Below, piece after piece: positions 26,247-35,909 of a stretch of DNA of 64,000 nt (its first letter is position 1; every line of letters begins with the position of its first letter). The stretch is from Pseudomonadota bacterium (GTDB taxonomy: Bacteria; Pseudomonadota; Gammaproteobacteria; Steroidobacterales; Steroidobacteraceae), in NCBI GenBank assembly GCA_018241425.1, contig JAFEDU010000001.1:744001-808000 (forward strand), written 5' to 3'. The position numbers were made by a program, and so were the translations under genes. The notes under the pieces are model-generated. The model did no database searches, was not told the origin of the DNA, and saw nothing but the letters and a program-made list of their open reading frames with translations.

Positions 26247-27635
26247 TCACTGGCTGAGCATCTCCACCTCGTTCGTGTTGTTGTCGTTGAAGTAGACGAG
26301 ATCATGTCCGGCTGAATCCAGGGTCGCGACCAGGCCGAACAGCGCCCCGGGCGTACCACTGGTATCCAGCTGCAGCGGGTCGCCCACGAAGCCGATGGCG
26401 GGCGAGATCTCGAACACGAGGTTCGGAACGGCGGGGTTGTCGATGTCGGCGTTGGCGACCAGCAGGTCCCCGTCGGACAGCAGCGCGGCGCTCAGCGGCG
26501 CGTTGAACTGGCCGCCGGTGGCTATGACGCGTGCGGATGCCGCGGAGGGCCCGCTGAAGGAGAGCGCCGGCGTCGGGGTCGCGCCGCCGCGCTGCCCTGC
26601 GACGACCACGGCATCGGTGCCGAAGGCCGAGATCCCCTTCAGGGCCACCACGCTGTACGAGCTGGTGTCGACGACGTAGAGCGTGTCGATGCTCGCATCG
26701 TAGGTCAGCCCGGCGGGCGCGTAGATCGCCCCCGGAGTCCCGCTCGCGCAGAACCCCTTTACGACCTCGGTAAAGCCCGTCGGCGCATCGCCACTTAGCG
26801 TGATGCGCACGATCGAGCCATCACCGGCATTCGAGACATAGAGTGCGGCCGGTTGTGCGCCGGCGGCCGCGACGAACACCTCGCCCCACGGGAGCGCGAA
26901 GGTGTGGCTCCCGAAGGGATTGGCCAGCGTGCCGGCGGAACTCACCAGCGGATTGAGGTTGGCACTGTAGGCGGCCGCGGAGATCGAGTCGTCCGGGAGC
27001 AGTGCGAGCGCGTTGCAACCCTCGAGCGAGGGTGAATTGGCGATGCTGTAGGGTTGCGAACCGGGCACCGGATGCAACCCCGTGATCGTGGTGCCGTGGC
27101 CCTGGGTATTGGTGAGGCCATCGTTGAAGTTGCAGACGATGAGGTCACCCTTGGTGATGAGCCCTGAGGTTGCCGGCGCGAGCGTCAGCCCATACGGGTT
27201 CCCGCCCATCTCCACCGGATCCGGCGTCGGGCCGATGACGGTGATCGTCTTCAGGGTGCTCAGAATCGACGCAGTAACGCTCACGGCCATCGAGTGAGCC
27301 GTCACCATACCCCCGCTGCCGCTGCATGCCAGTGTGTAGGTGTAGTCCCCGGTGGCGGTGGGCGCAACCGCCTGTGTTCCGCTGGTCGCGACCGCGCCGT
27401 CGAAGGTGCCCGCCCCGGTGCCGGAGGTACCGGCCGTACAGGAGGAGGCGTACGTGGTACCCCACGTCAGGGATACCGTCTGGCCGAGGCGCACGCTGAC
27501 CGCCTGCGTGGGCTGCGAAAACTCAGCCGTCGGTGGATAAATGGTCATGCCACCGCCGTAGCCGGAGCCCCCACATGAGACCAATGCGACCGGAGCTGCG
27601 GCCAGCATGGCCGCGCGCACGAACGTTACCCTCAT
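26247..27635 (-). CDS. Lipoprotein with beta-propeller-like repeats
   Basis: 462 residues with a clear lipoprotein signal (LAAAPVALVSCGG). An Ig-like segment (residues 35-120) is followed by a region of NHL/SMP-30-like repeats: GDLIVCNFNDG, AALYVSNAGDGSIVRI, DTLYVVDTSSYSVVAL, GDLLVANADIDN, HDLVYFNDNNTNEVEML. ATG 27635 has a GGAGG site. Likely cell-envelope protein; no enzyme motif seen. Similar lipoproteins are widespread in soil gammaproteobacteria without known role. Confidence 0.8.
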   Translation of the reverse strand: MRVTFVRAAMLAAAPVALVSCGGSGYGGGMTIYPPTAEFSQPTQAVSVRLGQTVSLTWGTTYASSCTAGTSGTGAGTFDGAVATSGTQAVAPTATGDYTYTLACSGSGGMVTAHSMAVSVTASILSTLKTITVIGPTPDPVEMGGNPYGLTLAPATSGLITKGDLIVCNFNDGLTNTQGHGTTITGLHPVPGSQPYSIANSPSLEGCNALALLPDDSISAAAYSANLNPLVSSAGTLANPFGSHTFALPWGEVFVAAAGAQPAALYVSNAGDGSIVRITLSGDAPTGFTEVVKGFCASGTPGAIYAPAGLTYDASIDTLYVVDTSSYSVVALKGISAFGTDAVVVAGQRGGATPTPALSFSGPSAASARVIATGGQFNAPLSAALLSDGDLLVANADIDNPAVPNLVFEISPAIGFVGDPLQLDTSGTPGALFGLVATLDSAGHDLVYFNDNNTNEVEMLSQ

Positions 27636-27880
27636 GAGCCATCCTCCGTTTTTTGTGGGTGTCCCGATGGGTGCGATGAAGGCGAGGCGCCGTTCAAGTT
27701 CCCGTGCAATGTCCGCGTTCCTCGGGTGACGAGTTGGGCACGACTCGCCCTGCGTCCGGTGCGTAGGCAGATCCCTGCGCACCCCTGGCGTGACGGGAAA
27801 TCAGGGACGGCGTAGGCTTGATGGCAAAGACCCGCGGTGCCTCTGCACCCACACTAATAAGACATCCGGGGAGTGTTCCA

Positions 27881-29816
27881 ATGCGTATCCTGATCGCCGC
27901 GGCGTGCGTCCTATCCACGGTCTGCGCAAGTTCGGGAGTCCATGCCACGCCGCCCACGCTCCAGGTGGGAACGGTCCTCCTGACCCGGTGCGATCCGGGC
28001 CAGGGCGGCTACTGTGGTTCCATCGAACGCCCGCTCGACCCGACCAACCCGGACTCGGAACTGATCACGGTCGGCTTCGAGTTCTACCCGCACACGGACA
28101 CCAGCCACCCATCAGTCGGGACGCTGCTGCCGCAGGAGGGTGGCCCCGGTTATTCGACCACCGGCTCGGGTGACTTCTACCTCAGCATCTTCGGTCCCCT
28201 GCGCAAGACGCGCGACGTGGTGATCATCGACAAGCGCGGCACGGGCACCTCCGATGCGCTCGACTGTCCGCAGTTGCAGGCCGGGACGGGAGACTTCCAG
28301 AAGGCCGTTGCCGCGTGTGCCCGCCAGCTCGGCGCGAACGCGTACCAGTACGGCACCGTACTGGCCGCCGGTGACGTCGCCGCGGTCCTCGACGCGCTGG
28401 GCATCGGGCAGGTCGACTTCTACGGTGACAGCTACGGGACCTTCTTCGGCCAGGTCTTCGCAGCCCTGTACCCGCAGCGACTGCGCAGCATCGTCCTGGA
28501 CAGTGCCTACCCGGTGCGGCCGCCGGATGTCTGGTTCGGCACGGACTGGAAGACCGCGTGGGCCGGGATCGACCTGTCGTGCAGCCGGTCGCTCTCGTGC
28601 AGCAACCTCGGGGGCTCGGCGAGCGGCCGGGTCCGCTCGCTGATCGCCCAGATCCGGCAGACCCCCATCCAGGGCACGGCCCCGGACGCGAACGGCACGG
28701 CGACCGCGATCACCCTGGATGCGCCCACGCTGCTCTACACCCTCGACACGGCCGGCTACGGCCCGGTGATCTACCGCGACCTGGACGCCGCGACGCGTGC
28801 CTGGCAGCAGCATGGGGATCCGCTGCCGCTATTGCGCCTGGCGGCGGAGGCCGAGACCGCGGAAGTGGACGCCCCGGCCGACTTCAGCGATGCGCTCTAC
28901 ACGGCCGTCAGCTGCCAGGACTACCCGCTCCTGTATGACCTGCGGGCCTCCAAGGCGCAGCGCACGCTCCAGTACCAGGACGCGCTCGAGGATACGTCGC
29001 TCAAGCGCCCGGACCTGTTTGCGCCGTTCTCGTTTGCCGAGGGGATGGCTTCGCAGGCCTACATCACCCCGCTGGACACCTGCCTCAACTGGCCCCGGCC
29101 GCCGGCTGCCGTGGTTCCGGGCCAGCCTCTTCCACCGGCCGTATCGTTTCCTTCCGTCCCGACGCTGGTGCTGTCGGGGGACCTGGACTCGGTGACCTCG
29201 CCCGAGGACGCCGCCGAGACGACTCAGCAGTTCCCGGACGCGGTGCACCTGATCATCCCCAACCTGCCGCATGTCACCGCCGGCAGCGACGACCTCGGGT
29301 GCGTGACCCGAATCCTGCGCACGTTCGTCCGTACGCTCACCCCGGGCGACACGAGCTGCATCCCCCCTGGTGCGCCCGATCCGCACGGTTCCGCAGTTCG
29401 CCGTCAGCAGCGACGGGCTCGAGCCCATCTCACCGCTGACGGACAACCGCGCCTCGACCGCGGAACTGCGGGTGGCGGCCGCGGCACTCGAGAGCGTCGG
29501 CGACGTCATCGCGCGCTCGTATTATTTCGTCACCGCCGGCGCCGGGCTTCGCGGCGGCACCTTCAGGATCCGCTCAACCAACGTGGGATATGACTTCACC
29601 CTGCACAACGTCCGGTGGACGAAGGACCTCGCCGTCTCCGGGACTGCGACCTGGGGTGCAAGCGCGAAGATCAGCGCGCAAGTCACGCTTGTCCAGGGCG
29701 GCCAAAACATCGGCTCCCTCACGATGAGCTGGAGCGACGGGGACATCGAGGCGGTCGCAACCGTTACCGGGACCATCAATTCACACCGGGTGCACGGTAC
29801 GCGGATCGCCCCGTGA
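27881..29816 (+). CDS. Secreted TAP-like alpha/beta hydrolase, frameshifted near the 3' end
   Basis: A signal peptide (ILIAAACVLSTVCASSGVHA) precedes a tripeptidyl-aminopeptidase/proline-iminopeptidase-like hydrolase: oxyanion LLPQEGGPG, DKRGTGTSD, nucleophile elbow GDSYGTFFG near residue 190, and a C-terminal VLSGDLDSVTSPEDA and LPHVT with catalytic Asp and His. In the starting frame sense is lost after TSCIPP at about 29367. Removing one C from a run of six there restores a family-like continuation (VRPIRTVPQFAVSSDG...) to the stop at 29816. The catalytic domain itself is intact, and the unshifted frame would end at 29593. A sequencing error or a natural indel are both possible. Confidence 0.75.
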
Positions 29817-29911
29817 CCCAACCCGGTACGCCGCCTGGAACCCGCGAGGTCCAGAGCCGACGTCGGCGTTCTGTACGCTTCTCAATGACTCGCCCATGGA
29901 GACCCCGCTGC

Positions 29912-30580
29912 ATGCGAATCTTCTGCCTGCTCCTCTTTATCGTCGTGACGCCAGCGGCTTCGATTTCCGCCACGCCCGCGAACTCCGGCGATTGGCGCAC
30001 GACGGTCCGGGATTTTGCGGCCGCGCATTTTCACAACCCCGCGTGGGGTTATTCCCACTGCGAGCGCGACTACGCCCTGGCGCGCGAACTTGCGGCCGCC
30101 GACCACGTGAAGCTGGATGACGACGTGCTCTTCGCCGCGGCCTACCTGCACGACCTCGCCGCATTCAAGCCCTGGGAGAACGAGAAGCTGGACCACGCCG
30201 ACGTGGCCGCGGACCGGGTCCATGAATTTCTCCAGGGCACCGGATTCCCCATGCAGAAGATCGATGCCGTACGCGCCGCGATCCGGACGCACATGTACGA
30301 CCGCGACCCCGGGAGCCCGGAGGCGCTGTACCTGCATGATGCGGATGCCCTGGACTGGCTGGGCGCGATCGGGGTCGCGCGCATCATCGGGCTCGTCGAC
30401 GCGAACGGCGGCAAGCCGACCGGTCCCGAGGTCATCCCGATGCTCGAGGAAAACCTGGCGAAGGTCCCTAAGCGGGTGCTCTCGCCCGCCGGGCGCGCGC
30501 GCGTGCCATTGCGCGAGCATGAGCTCGCGGAGTTCCTCAAGGAGTTACGACGGGAGACGCAGGACCTGAGAACGCTCTGA
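29912..30580 (+). CDS. Exported HD-domain hydrolase
   Basis: About 222 residues: signal peptide (RIFCLLLFIVVTPAASISA), then an HD fold with SHCERDYALARELA, AAYLHDLAAF (the HD metal pair), HADVAADRVHEFL, HMYDRDPGSPEALYLHDADALDWLG. That is the pattern of small HD phosphohydrolases. Most relatives act on nucleotides in the cytosol, so the signal peptide is notable. Start could be ATG 29885, but 29912 gives a cleaner signal. Confidence 0.82.
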   Translation: MRIFCLLLFIVVTPAASISATPANSGDWRTTVRDFAAAHFHNPAWGYSHCERDYALARELAAADHVKLDDDVLFAAAYLHDLAAFKPWENEKLDHADVAADRVHEFLQGTGFPMQKIDAVRAAIRTHMYDRDPGSPEALYLHDADALDWLGAIGVARIIGLVDANGGKPTGPEVIPMLEENLAKVPKRVLSPAGRARVPLREHELAEFLKELRRETQDLRTL

Positions 30581-30747
30581 GGCGCGGCCACAGTTCCGCG
30601 ACGTCTCCACGGTGTCGGCGCTCGCGCCCTGCATGAAGTGGTGCGACCCGGGTGTTTTCAACATCCGGTAGCGCGTCGGACTTAAGGGAAATACAGGCAT
30701 CGAGACGACATCACGAAGTCGTCACTCGATGTTGATATCCAAGGAGA

Positions 30748-30823
<76 letters not shown>

Positions 30824-30955
30824 GTTTCAAGGCGCGCGATTCTAGCATCGCCCTCCCCCTCGTCCAATGAACTTTTTACCGCTCCGGCAAAGGCTTGCGG
30901 CTATGATCCCGGTTGGGGGACTTTTCAGGGGGCCAGCGGCCCCGGAGACCACGCC

Positions 30956-31453
30956 ATGCTGCCGATCGGCGGGCGCGCGCCTGAATTTACGTTGCCGGAC
31001 CAGAGCGACCAGAGCGTCTCGCTGAGCACGCTGCTGCGCCACGGGCCGTTGATACTCTATTTCTACCCGGCTGACTTCACGCCCGGGTGTACCCGCGAAG
31101 CCTGCAGCATCCGCGACCTGCACGCCGAGGTCCTGCAGGCGGGGCTCGATGTGGCCGGTGTCAGCCCGCAGTCTCCCGACACCCATCGGCGCTTCCGCGA
31201 GAAATACAACCTGCCCTTCACCCTGCTCTCGGACCAGGACAAGTTCGTGATCCGCATGTACGACGTGCTGGGTCCGCTGGGCTTCGGCGTCCGCCGCGCC
31301 ACCTATCTCATCGACCAGGCGCGTTACATCCGCTCGGCTGTGCTGGCGGACTTCCGGATCGGCGAGCACGCGGAATTCGTGAGGCGCGCGGCGGCACTGA
31401 GTGCCGGGGCGAGCCGGCGCGAAGGCGCCCCCGAAGCCGGCGGAGGCTCCTGA
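30956..31453 (+). CDS. Peroxiredoxin (BCP/AhpC-TSA type)
   Basis: 165 residues. The peroxidatic site is FYPADFTPGCTREACSIRD, with the catalytic Cys near residue 45 and a second Cys five residues later, as in atypical 2-Cys BCP/PrxQ enzymes. It reduces hydroperoxides in the cytoplasm using thioredoxin. The C-terminal 15 residues are low-complexity. Ends 2 bp from the convergent next gene. Confidence 0.9.
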   Translation: MLPIGGRAPEFTLPDQSDQSVSLSTLLRHGPLILYFYPADFTPGCTREACSIRDLHAEVLQAGLDVAGVSPQSPDTHRRFREKYNLPFTLLSDQDKFVIRMYDVLGPLGFGVRRATYLIDQARYIRSAVLADFRIGEHAEFVRRAAALSAGASRREGAPEAGGGS

Positions 31454-31454
31454 C

Positions 31455-32003
31455 TCACAGGCGCAGCCGCACCAGGCGGATCTGTCCGAAGGTCGGAACG
31501 GTCGCAAGGTACATGACGTCCGGCTCGTCCGTCGCGGTGGCCTGAACGCCCACGGCCTCCGCGAGCTTCACGTACGCGGGACCCCCGGCGATTACGAGCA
31601 CCGCACCGCCGGAGTGAGCGCGCACTGCAGCACGGATGATGCCCGCGGCCGCCTCGGGCGAGAACGTCTGGGCCGTGAGGTGCAGGCGATCAATCAGCGG
31701 CGCAATGGTCTGCTGTGCGCGGCGGTCCTCGCTCACGTAGATCGCGTCTAAACCGGTGCCGGGGTGGCTGTCACCGAACAGATGGGCGAGGCGCTGGGCG
31801 CGTGCCTCGCCCTCGGGCGAGATCGGCGGATCCGCAATGGTGCCGGGGTCCTTCTCTGCGGCGTGCACCAGGACGACCAGCGTGGTGCCCGAGGCGCGGT
31901 AGACGACGAAGACCAGGACCGCCACGAGCAGCCCCGCGAGCATCGTCAGCCAGAGGGGCGCCAGAAACGGGCGGCGATGGCGTGTGACGGCGGGTGCTTC
32001 CAT
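31455..32003 (-). CDS. Membrane-anchored histidine-phosphatase-fold protein lacking catalytic residues
   Basis: 182 residues with one N-terminal membrane helix (WLTMLAGLLVAVLVFVVY). The outer part keeps the phosphoglycerate-mutase-like layout: VVLVHAAEKDP at the first strand, LSPEGEARAQ-like helix, IYVSEDRRAQQT, and a VLVIAGGPAY strand. The invariant RH of the RHG-type motif reads HA here, and the second catalytic His (normally GH) reads GG. Predicted catalytically inactive; perhaps a binding or regulatory protein. Confidence 0.72.
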   Translation of the reverse strand: MEAPAVTRHRRPFLAPLWLTMLAGLLVAVLVFVVYRASGTTLVVLVHAAEKDPGTIADPPISPEGEARAQRLAHLFGDSHPGTGLDAIYVSEDRRAQQTIAPLIDRLHLTAQTFSPEAAAGIIRAAVRAHSGGAVLVIAGGPAYVKLAEAVGVQATATDEPDVMYLATVPTFGQIRLVRLRL

Positions 32004-32127
32004 GGGGACCGCATGATACTAGCGTCGCCGGACGATCGGACGGCTGCGGAGAGCGGTTTCAGGATTAACGTCTCCGGGCACCTGCCGGTGGGTTAATCTG
32101 CGCTTAACCGCACACAGGAGGGCTCGG

Positions 32128-33162
32128 GTGGCAGCGGGCGGACAAACCACGGTAATTCAGCGGATCCTCGAACGTCGCGCCGAGCGTCCGCCGGTCAATG
32201 CCGAGGAAACCACCGCCAGCATCGCGGTGATGCTCCGGGTCGTCCCGCCCCCGAAAGCCCTGCTGATGATCCTCGATCCGAACGTTCGCCAGATCATCGA
32301 GCGCCGCATCACCTCCGACATCCTGGACTACCTCTCGCTGCCCGAAGAAGCCGAGGCCCTGCGCCGCTTCACCGACGAGTACCGCCCCGTCGTCATCACC
32401 GACTCCATGGAGCTGGTGCGCCGACTGCGCGCCCGCGGCGGCGAGCGCGCCCCCTTCATTCTCTATATATCGGACCTCGACGAGAGCTCGGAACGCGAGG
32501 CCGGGCTTGCCGCGGGTGCCGATGATAGCGTGGGGCGGCGCGCCACCGAGCGCGAGCTGGACGCGCGCATCGCCGCCGCACGCCGCATCGCCGAACTCGA
32601 GGCAGTGCTGCGGATCACCCTCGCCGAGAACCGCAAGCTGTCGGCGACCGACGACCTCACCCGCGTCGCCAGCCGCCGGTTCTTCAGCAAGCACTTCCCG
32701 CGCGAAATGGAGCGAGCCGCCCGCTACGGCCGCGGGCTGTCGCTCATCCTGTGCGACATCGACCACTTCAAGAAACTCAACGACACGCTGGGCCACGCCG
32801 CAGGCGATCACATCCTGCGCGGCTTCGGCGCACGCCTGCAGCAGAACCTGCGGCGCGGCGTCGACTGGGTGGCGCGCATCGGCGGCGAGGAATTCGCCAT
32901 CGTGCTGCCCGAGACCCCCTACGAACCGGCGCTCGAGGTCGCCCGCAAGCTGCGCGCCGCGATCGCAAAGACGCCCTTCAGCTACGACCGCAAGAGCATC
33001 GAGGTAACGGCGAGCTTCGGGCTGTGCGGGCTCGATCGCGTCCCCGCCGGCGAGCGCCAGCTCGCGCAGCGCGTGCTCAAGATCGCGGACGCTGCGCTCT
33101 ACCGAAGCAAGAACAGCGGGCGCAACCGCGTCACGGCGACCATGTTCGGCGGGACGACCTGA
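32128..33162 (+). CDS. Diguanylate cyclase with receiver-like N-terminus
   Basis: 344 residues. The N-terminal ~150 residues resemble a receiver fold but lack a clear phospho-Asp site. The GGDEF domain (about 180-335) has DLTRVASRRFF, DIDHFKKLNDTLGHAAGD, active site GGEEF, and an I-site RGVD five residues before it, so product inhibition by c-di-GMP is expected. GTG 32128 follows an AGGAGG site. Predicted cytoplasmic, making c-di-GMP from GTP. Confidence 0.88.
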   Translation: MAAGGQTTVIQRILERRAERPPVNAEETTASIAVMLRVVPPPKALLMILDPNVRQIIERRITSDILDYLSLPEEAEALRRFTDEYRPVVITDSMELVRRLRARGGERAPFILYISDLDESSEREAGLAAGADDSVGRRATERELDARIAAARRIAELEAVLRITLAENRKLSATDDLTRVASRRFFSKHFPREMERAARYGRGLSLILCDIDHFKKLNDTLGHAAGDHILRGFGARLQQNLRRGVDWVARIGGEEFAIVLPETPYEPALEVARKLRAAIAKTPFSYDRKSIEVTASFGLCGLDRVPAGERQLAQRVLKIADAALYRSKNSGRNRVTATMFGGTT

Positions 33163-33250
33163 ATCGCGGTTGGCGAAAACGCGCGCACCGCAACGCAAGT
33201 TCTTGCCGTAGCTCAGCCTTTGCCCCCACCAGGGCATTCTGTCCACATAC

Positions 33251-33273
33251 TTATGCACAAATTCTGTGGATAA
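33251..33273. promoter_or_regulatory. Inverted pair of perfect DnaA boxes
   Basis: TTATGCACA (33251-33259) and TGTGGATAA (33265-33273, the complement of TTATCCACA) stand five bases apart and face each other. A weaker 7-of-9 match precedes them at 33238-33246. They sit 70 bp upstream of the histone-like gene. They could be a DnaA-controlled promoter or a titration site; there is no dnaA, gidA or rpmH nearby to suggest oriC. Confidence 0.6.
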
Positions 33274-33342
33274 GTCGGCGCGGTGGTAAGCGCCTGCGGC
33301 TTGTGTGACACTTAATGCCGCACCGCTTCGCAGAGCCGCACG

Positions 33343-33954
33343 ATGAAGAAGACAGGCAGCGAACCGAATTCCACCCCAGAGCCTTTTGAGCGCGCCCAGC
33401 TGCAGGCTGACGTCGCCAAGCAGCGTGTACGCCTGGCAAAGGAAGAACTCAAGCGTGCCCGTAAGCGCCTGAAGGAAGCCAAGCGCGAAGCGCGCCGTGC
33501 CCGCAAGGCCGCCGCAGTGGCCCACAAGGCCTTCAAGCGCGCCCGCCGCAAGAACAAAAAGACGAAGACGAAGGGTGCGAAGGCCCCGGTCAAGACGTCC
33601 AAGACCGCGAGGCCAACAAAGCCCAAGGCGTCACGGCGCTCGAGAGTCAAGTCATCGAAGCCCGCAGCAGCCAAGAAGGCGGCCCGAGGAGTTCGCAAGC
33701 CGGAGCGCGCCGTCCGGAAGACCCGGCGCGCCGCAGTGCACCCGGTACGACAGGTCGCGAAAGTCACGCGCCGCCCGGCGGCGAAGCCGGTACGGCGCAA
33801 GCCCGCGGCACTCCCCGCGCTGAAGCCCCGGCCCCGTCGCTCTCGCGGGGCGGCGAGCGCCGCCCCCGTGCCGGCCGCAAATTCGATAGCCCAGGAGCTC
33901 CCGGCAGCTGGGACTCCCGAGCCTGAAGCCGCGGCCCCGGACCAGGCCGCCTGA
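33343..33954 (+). CDS. Histone H1-like lysine/arginine/alanine-rich protein
   Basis: 203 residues. A charged coiled-coil N-terminal third (LQADVAKQRVRLAKEELKRA) leads into a long low-complexity tail of Lys, Arg, Ala and Pro (motifs such as KPAAAKKAARGV) and a short acidic Ala/Pro end. Composition matches AlgP/HC1-type bacterial H1 homologues that bind DNA. Specific homology cannot be argued from low-complexity sequence. Followed after 29 bp by the next gene. Confidence 0.72.
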   Translation: MKKTGSEPNSTPEPFERAQLQADVAKQRVRLAKEELKRARKRLKEAKREARRARKAAAVAHKAFKRARRKNKKTKTKGAKAPVKTSKTARPTKPKASRRSRVKSSKPAAAKKAARGVRKPERAVRKTRRAAVHPVRQVAKVTRRPAAKPVRRKPAALPALKPRPRRSRGAASAAPVPAANSIAQELPAAGTPEPEAAAPDQAA

Positions 33955-33983
33955 TCGCTTATCTCGGAAGGATCGTCAACGAC

Positions 33984-34472
33984 ATGGCCGCACGCAGTGC
34001 CCCCTCCAGCTCGCGGATGCTTGCGAGCTACCTGAGCGACATCGAGCAACTCCTCGAGGAGCAGCGCTGGGACGCCGCGCTGCGCGAGGCGAGCGATCTG
34101 CCGAAAATTGCCGTCGCCCTCAGCGATCCGGGCCTGCGGTGCTCCGGCGATGACGTCGGCGAATGGTGTGCGCGCTGGCTGCCTGCCGATGGAGTGGAAG
34201 CCGGCGCGCAACCCGATCCAACGGGCGATGAGGACGAGGGGCCCGCCGCGGTCCCGACCAATGCCCTTCGCAGGCTCCAGCTGCGCCGGCACGTGCGTAC
34301 GCCGCCGCGCGGCTACGCGCCGCTGACCGAGGAGAGCGCGGACCCCACGGAAAGCGAGACCCTGGAAGCCGGGCGCGCACTCGTGGGCGCCGCGCGTCGC
34401 TGGTATGCAAAGCACGGGTGCCACGACCCCACCGTGCAGACCAACCTCGCGCGGCTCGCCGTCCTGCGCTGA
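33984..34472 (+). CDS. Hypothetical protein downstream of the H1-like gene
   Basis: 162 residues with a helical N-terminus (MLASYLSDIEQLLEEQRWDAALREASDLPKIAV pattern), an acidic middle (DEDEGPAAVPT) and a helical end ([21 protein letters not shown]). GGA-type ribosome site at about 33968. No known domain recognised. Same strand and close spacing suggest an operon with the H1-like gene. Confidence 0.55.
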   Translation: MAARSAPSSSRMLASYLSDIEQLLEEQRWDAALREASDLPKIAVALSDPGLRCSGDDVGEWCARWLPADGVEAGAQPDPTGDEDEGPAAVPTNALRRLQLRRHVRTPPRGYAPLTEESADPTESETLEAGRALVGAARRWYAKHGCHDPTVQTNLARLAVLR

Positions 34473-34700
34473 TAACTCGGACCTCCCTCCTGCTGCCACC
34501 GCACCGGCGGCGGACTGCGCACGCGTCCTTGCCCCATTCCGGCCATGCCTGAACGTGCATTCAACGTGGCGTTCCTGACGATAAAGCCACGGTCGCGCTC
34601 GCAGGCTTCTGTAAACAAAGCACTTATACGACTGTTCAGCTGTGTCTTGCGTCCGACTGGGGGTTAATGGAATATAGGCGTACGGGGGAGATCACAATAA

Positions 34701-34717
34701 TTGAGTGCGCGTTCAAT
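34701..34717 (+). promoter_or_regulatory. BetI-type operator at the start of the GlxA-family regulator
   Basis: TTGAGTGCGCGTTCAAT, a partial palindrome overlapping the ATG at 34716. It matches 14 of 17 positions of the site at 44534-44550 inside the betI-betB region, and the following GCC is also shared. It suggests that the BetI protein controls this regulator. Confidence 0.55.
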
Positions 34718-35771
34718 GCCTCACTCAGGTCTGACGGCTAGAGCGAATACGCCCGAACGCACGACGCGTCCGCCGCTGCGCGTTGGCGTGGTCCTGGCCC
34801 ATCACTTCACCCTGTCCGCATTCGCGGTCTTCATCGATCACCTGCGCCTCGCCGCAGACGAAGGGGACCGCAGTCGCCCCCTTCATGTGCAGTGGTCCAT
34901 CATGTCGAGCCGCCCGCAGGAGGCCGTGTCGGCCAGCTGCGGCGTCCTCATACAGCCGACCAGCCCGCTTTTGTCTTCCGACCAGCTCGACTACGTGGTC
35001 GTGATCGGCGGGATCCTGCACGCCGGTCCGCAGGTGGACGAGTCGACCGCGCGCTACCTGCGCGAGGTCGGCGCCACGGCCGTGCCGCTGATCGGCATCT
35101 GCACGGGCAGCTTCGTGCTGTGCCGCGCCGGCCTCATGAAGGGACGGCGGTCCTGCGTGAGCTGGTACCACTACCAGGACTTCCTCGAGGCCTTCCCCAA
35201 CCAGGATGTCATCGCCGATCGCCTGTTCCTCGCCGACGGCCCCCGCATCACCTGCGCCGGCGGCGCGGGCGCGGCCGCCCTGGCGACCTTCCTGATCGAG
35301 CAGCATCTGGGCCGCGCCGTGGCGCAGAAGGCGAGCCAGGTGCTGCTGTTCGACCGCCCGCGCTCGGGGAGCGATGCGCAGCCGCACCCGCCGCTGTCTG
35401 AGACCGTCTCCGAGCCGCGCGTGCGCCGGGCGCTGCTGCTCATGGAGCAGAACCTCGCGCGGCCGATCGCGGTCGCCGCGGTGGCCTCGGAACTCGGGCT
35501 GTCCGCCCGCCAGCTCGAGCGGCTGTGCCGCCAGCACGTGGGCATGGGACCGGCCTCGCTCTACCGGCAGCTGCGCATGCGCTACGCCAACTGGCTCATC
35601 GAGAACACCGATCGCTCGGTGACCGATATCGCCAACGAGGCCGGCTTCGCGGACTGCGCGCACTTCTCGCGCCAGTTCAAGGATGCATACGGGCTCTCGC
35701 CCTCCACACGACGCCTGCAGCCGCAACGCGCGGCGCGCGCCGATGCGGCACGGGCGCGGGTGTTCGAGTGA
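34716..35771 (+). CDS. GlxA/GbdR-type AraC-family regulator
   Basis: About 351 residues. The N-terminal DJ-1/PfpI-like sensory domain (residues 20-200) has the GICTGSFVLCRAGLMKGRR nucleophile-elbow region and WYHYQDFLEAFP. The C-terminal double HTH (about 245-335) contains AVAAVASELGLSARQLERLC and TDIANEAGFADCAHFSRQFKDAYGLSP. GbdR/CdhR relatives activate glycine betaine, dimethylglycine or carnitine catabolism. The choline island downstream fits. TTG 34701 is an alternative start. Confidence 0.85.
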   Translation: MPHSGLTARANTPERTTRPPLRVGVVLAHHFTLSAFAVFIDHLRLAADEGDRSRPLHVQWSIMSSRPQEAVSASCGVLIQPTSPLLSSDQLDYVVVIGGILHAGPQVDESTARYLREVGATAVPLIGICTGSFVLCRAGLMKGRRSCVSWYHYQDFLEAFPNQDVIADRLFLADGPRITCAGGAGAAALATFLIEQHLGRAVAQKASQVLLFDRPRSGSDAQPHPPLSETVSEPRVRRALLLMEQNLARPIAVAAVASELGLSARQLERLCRQHVGMGPASLYRQLRMRYANWLIENTDRSVTDIANEAGFADCAHFSRQFKDAYGLSPSTRRLQPQRAARADAARARVFE

Positions 35772-35909
35772 TTTTTGGGTCTAACTTGCTTTAAGCGTTG
35801 AGCAGTTCCGGGGGAGGGGCCGAGGCGCGCCGCCTGTGAGGCGCAGCGGCCGCGCGCAGGTCCCGCGCGATGGCCTCCCCCACTGCCGGACATACCAGGG
35901 GAGTCGTCC

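Noticed and set aside
33238-33273. Chromosomal origin of replication
   Set aside because: Only two perfect DnaA boxes, no AT-rich unwinding region and none of the usual origin neighbours.
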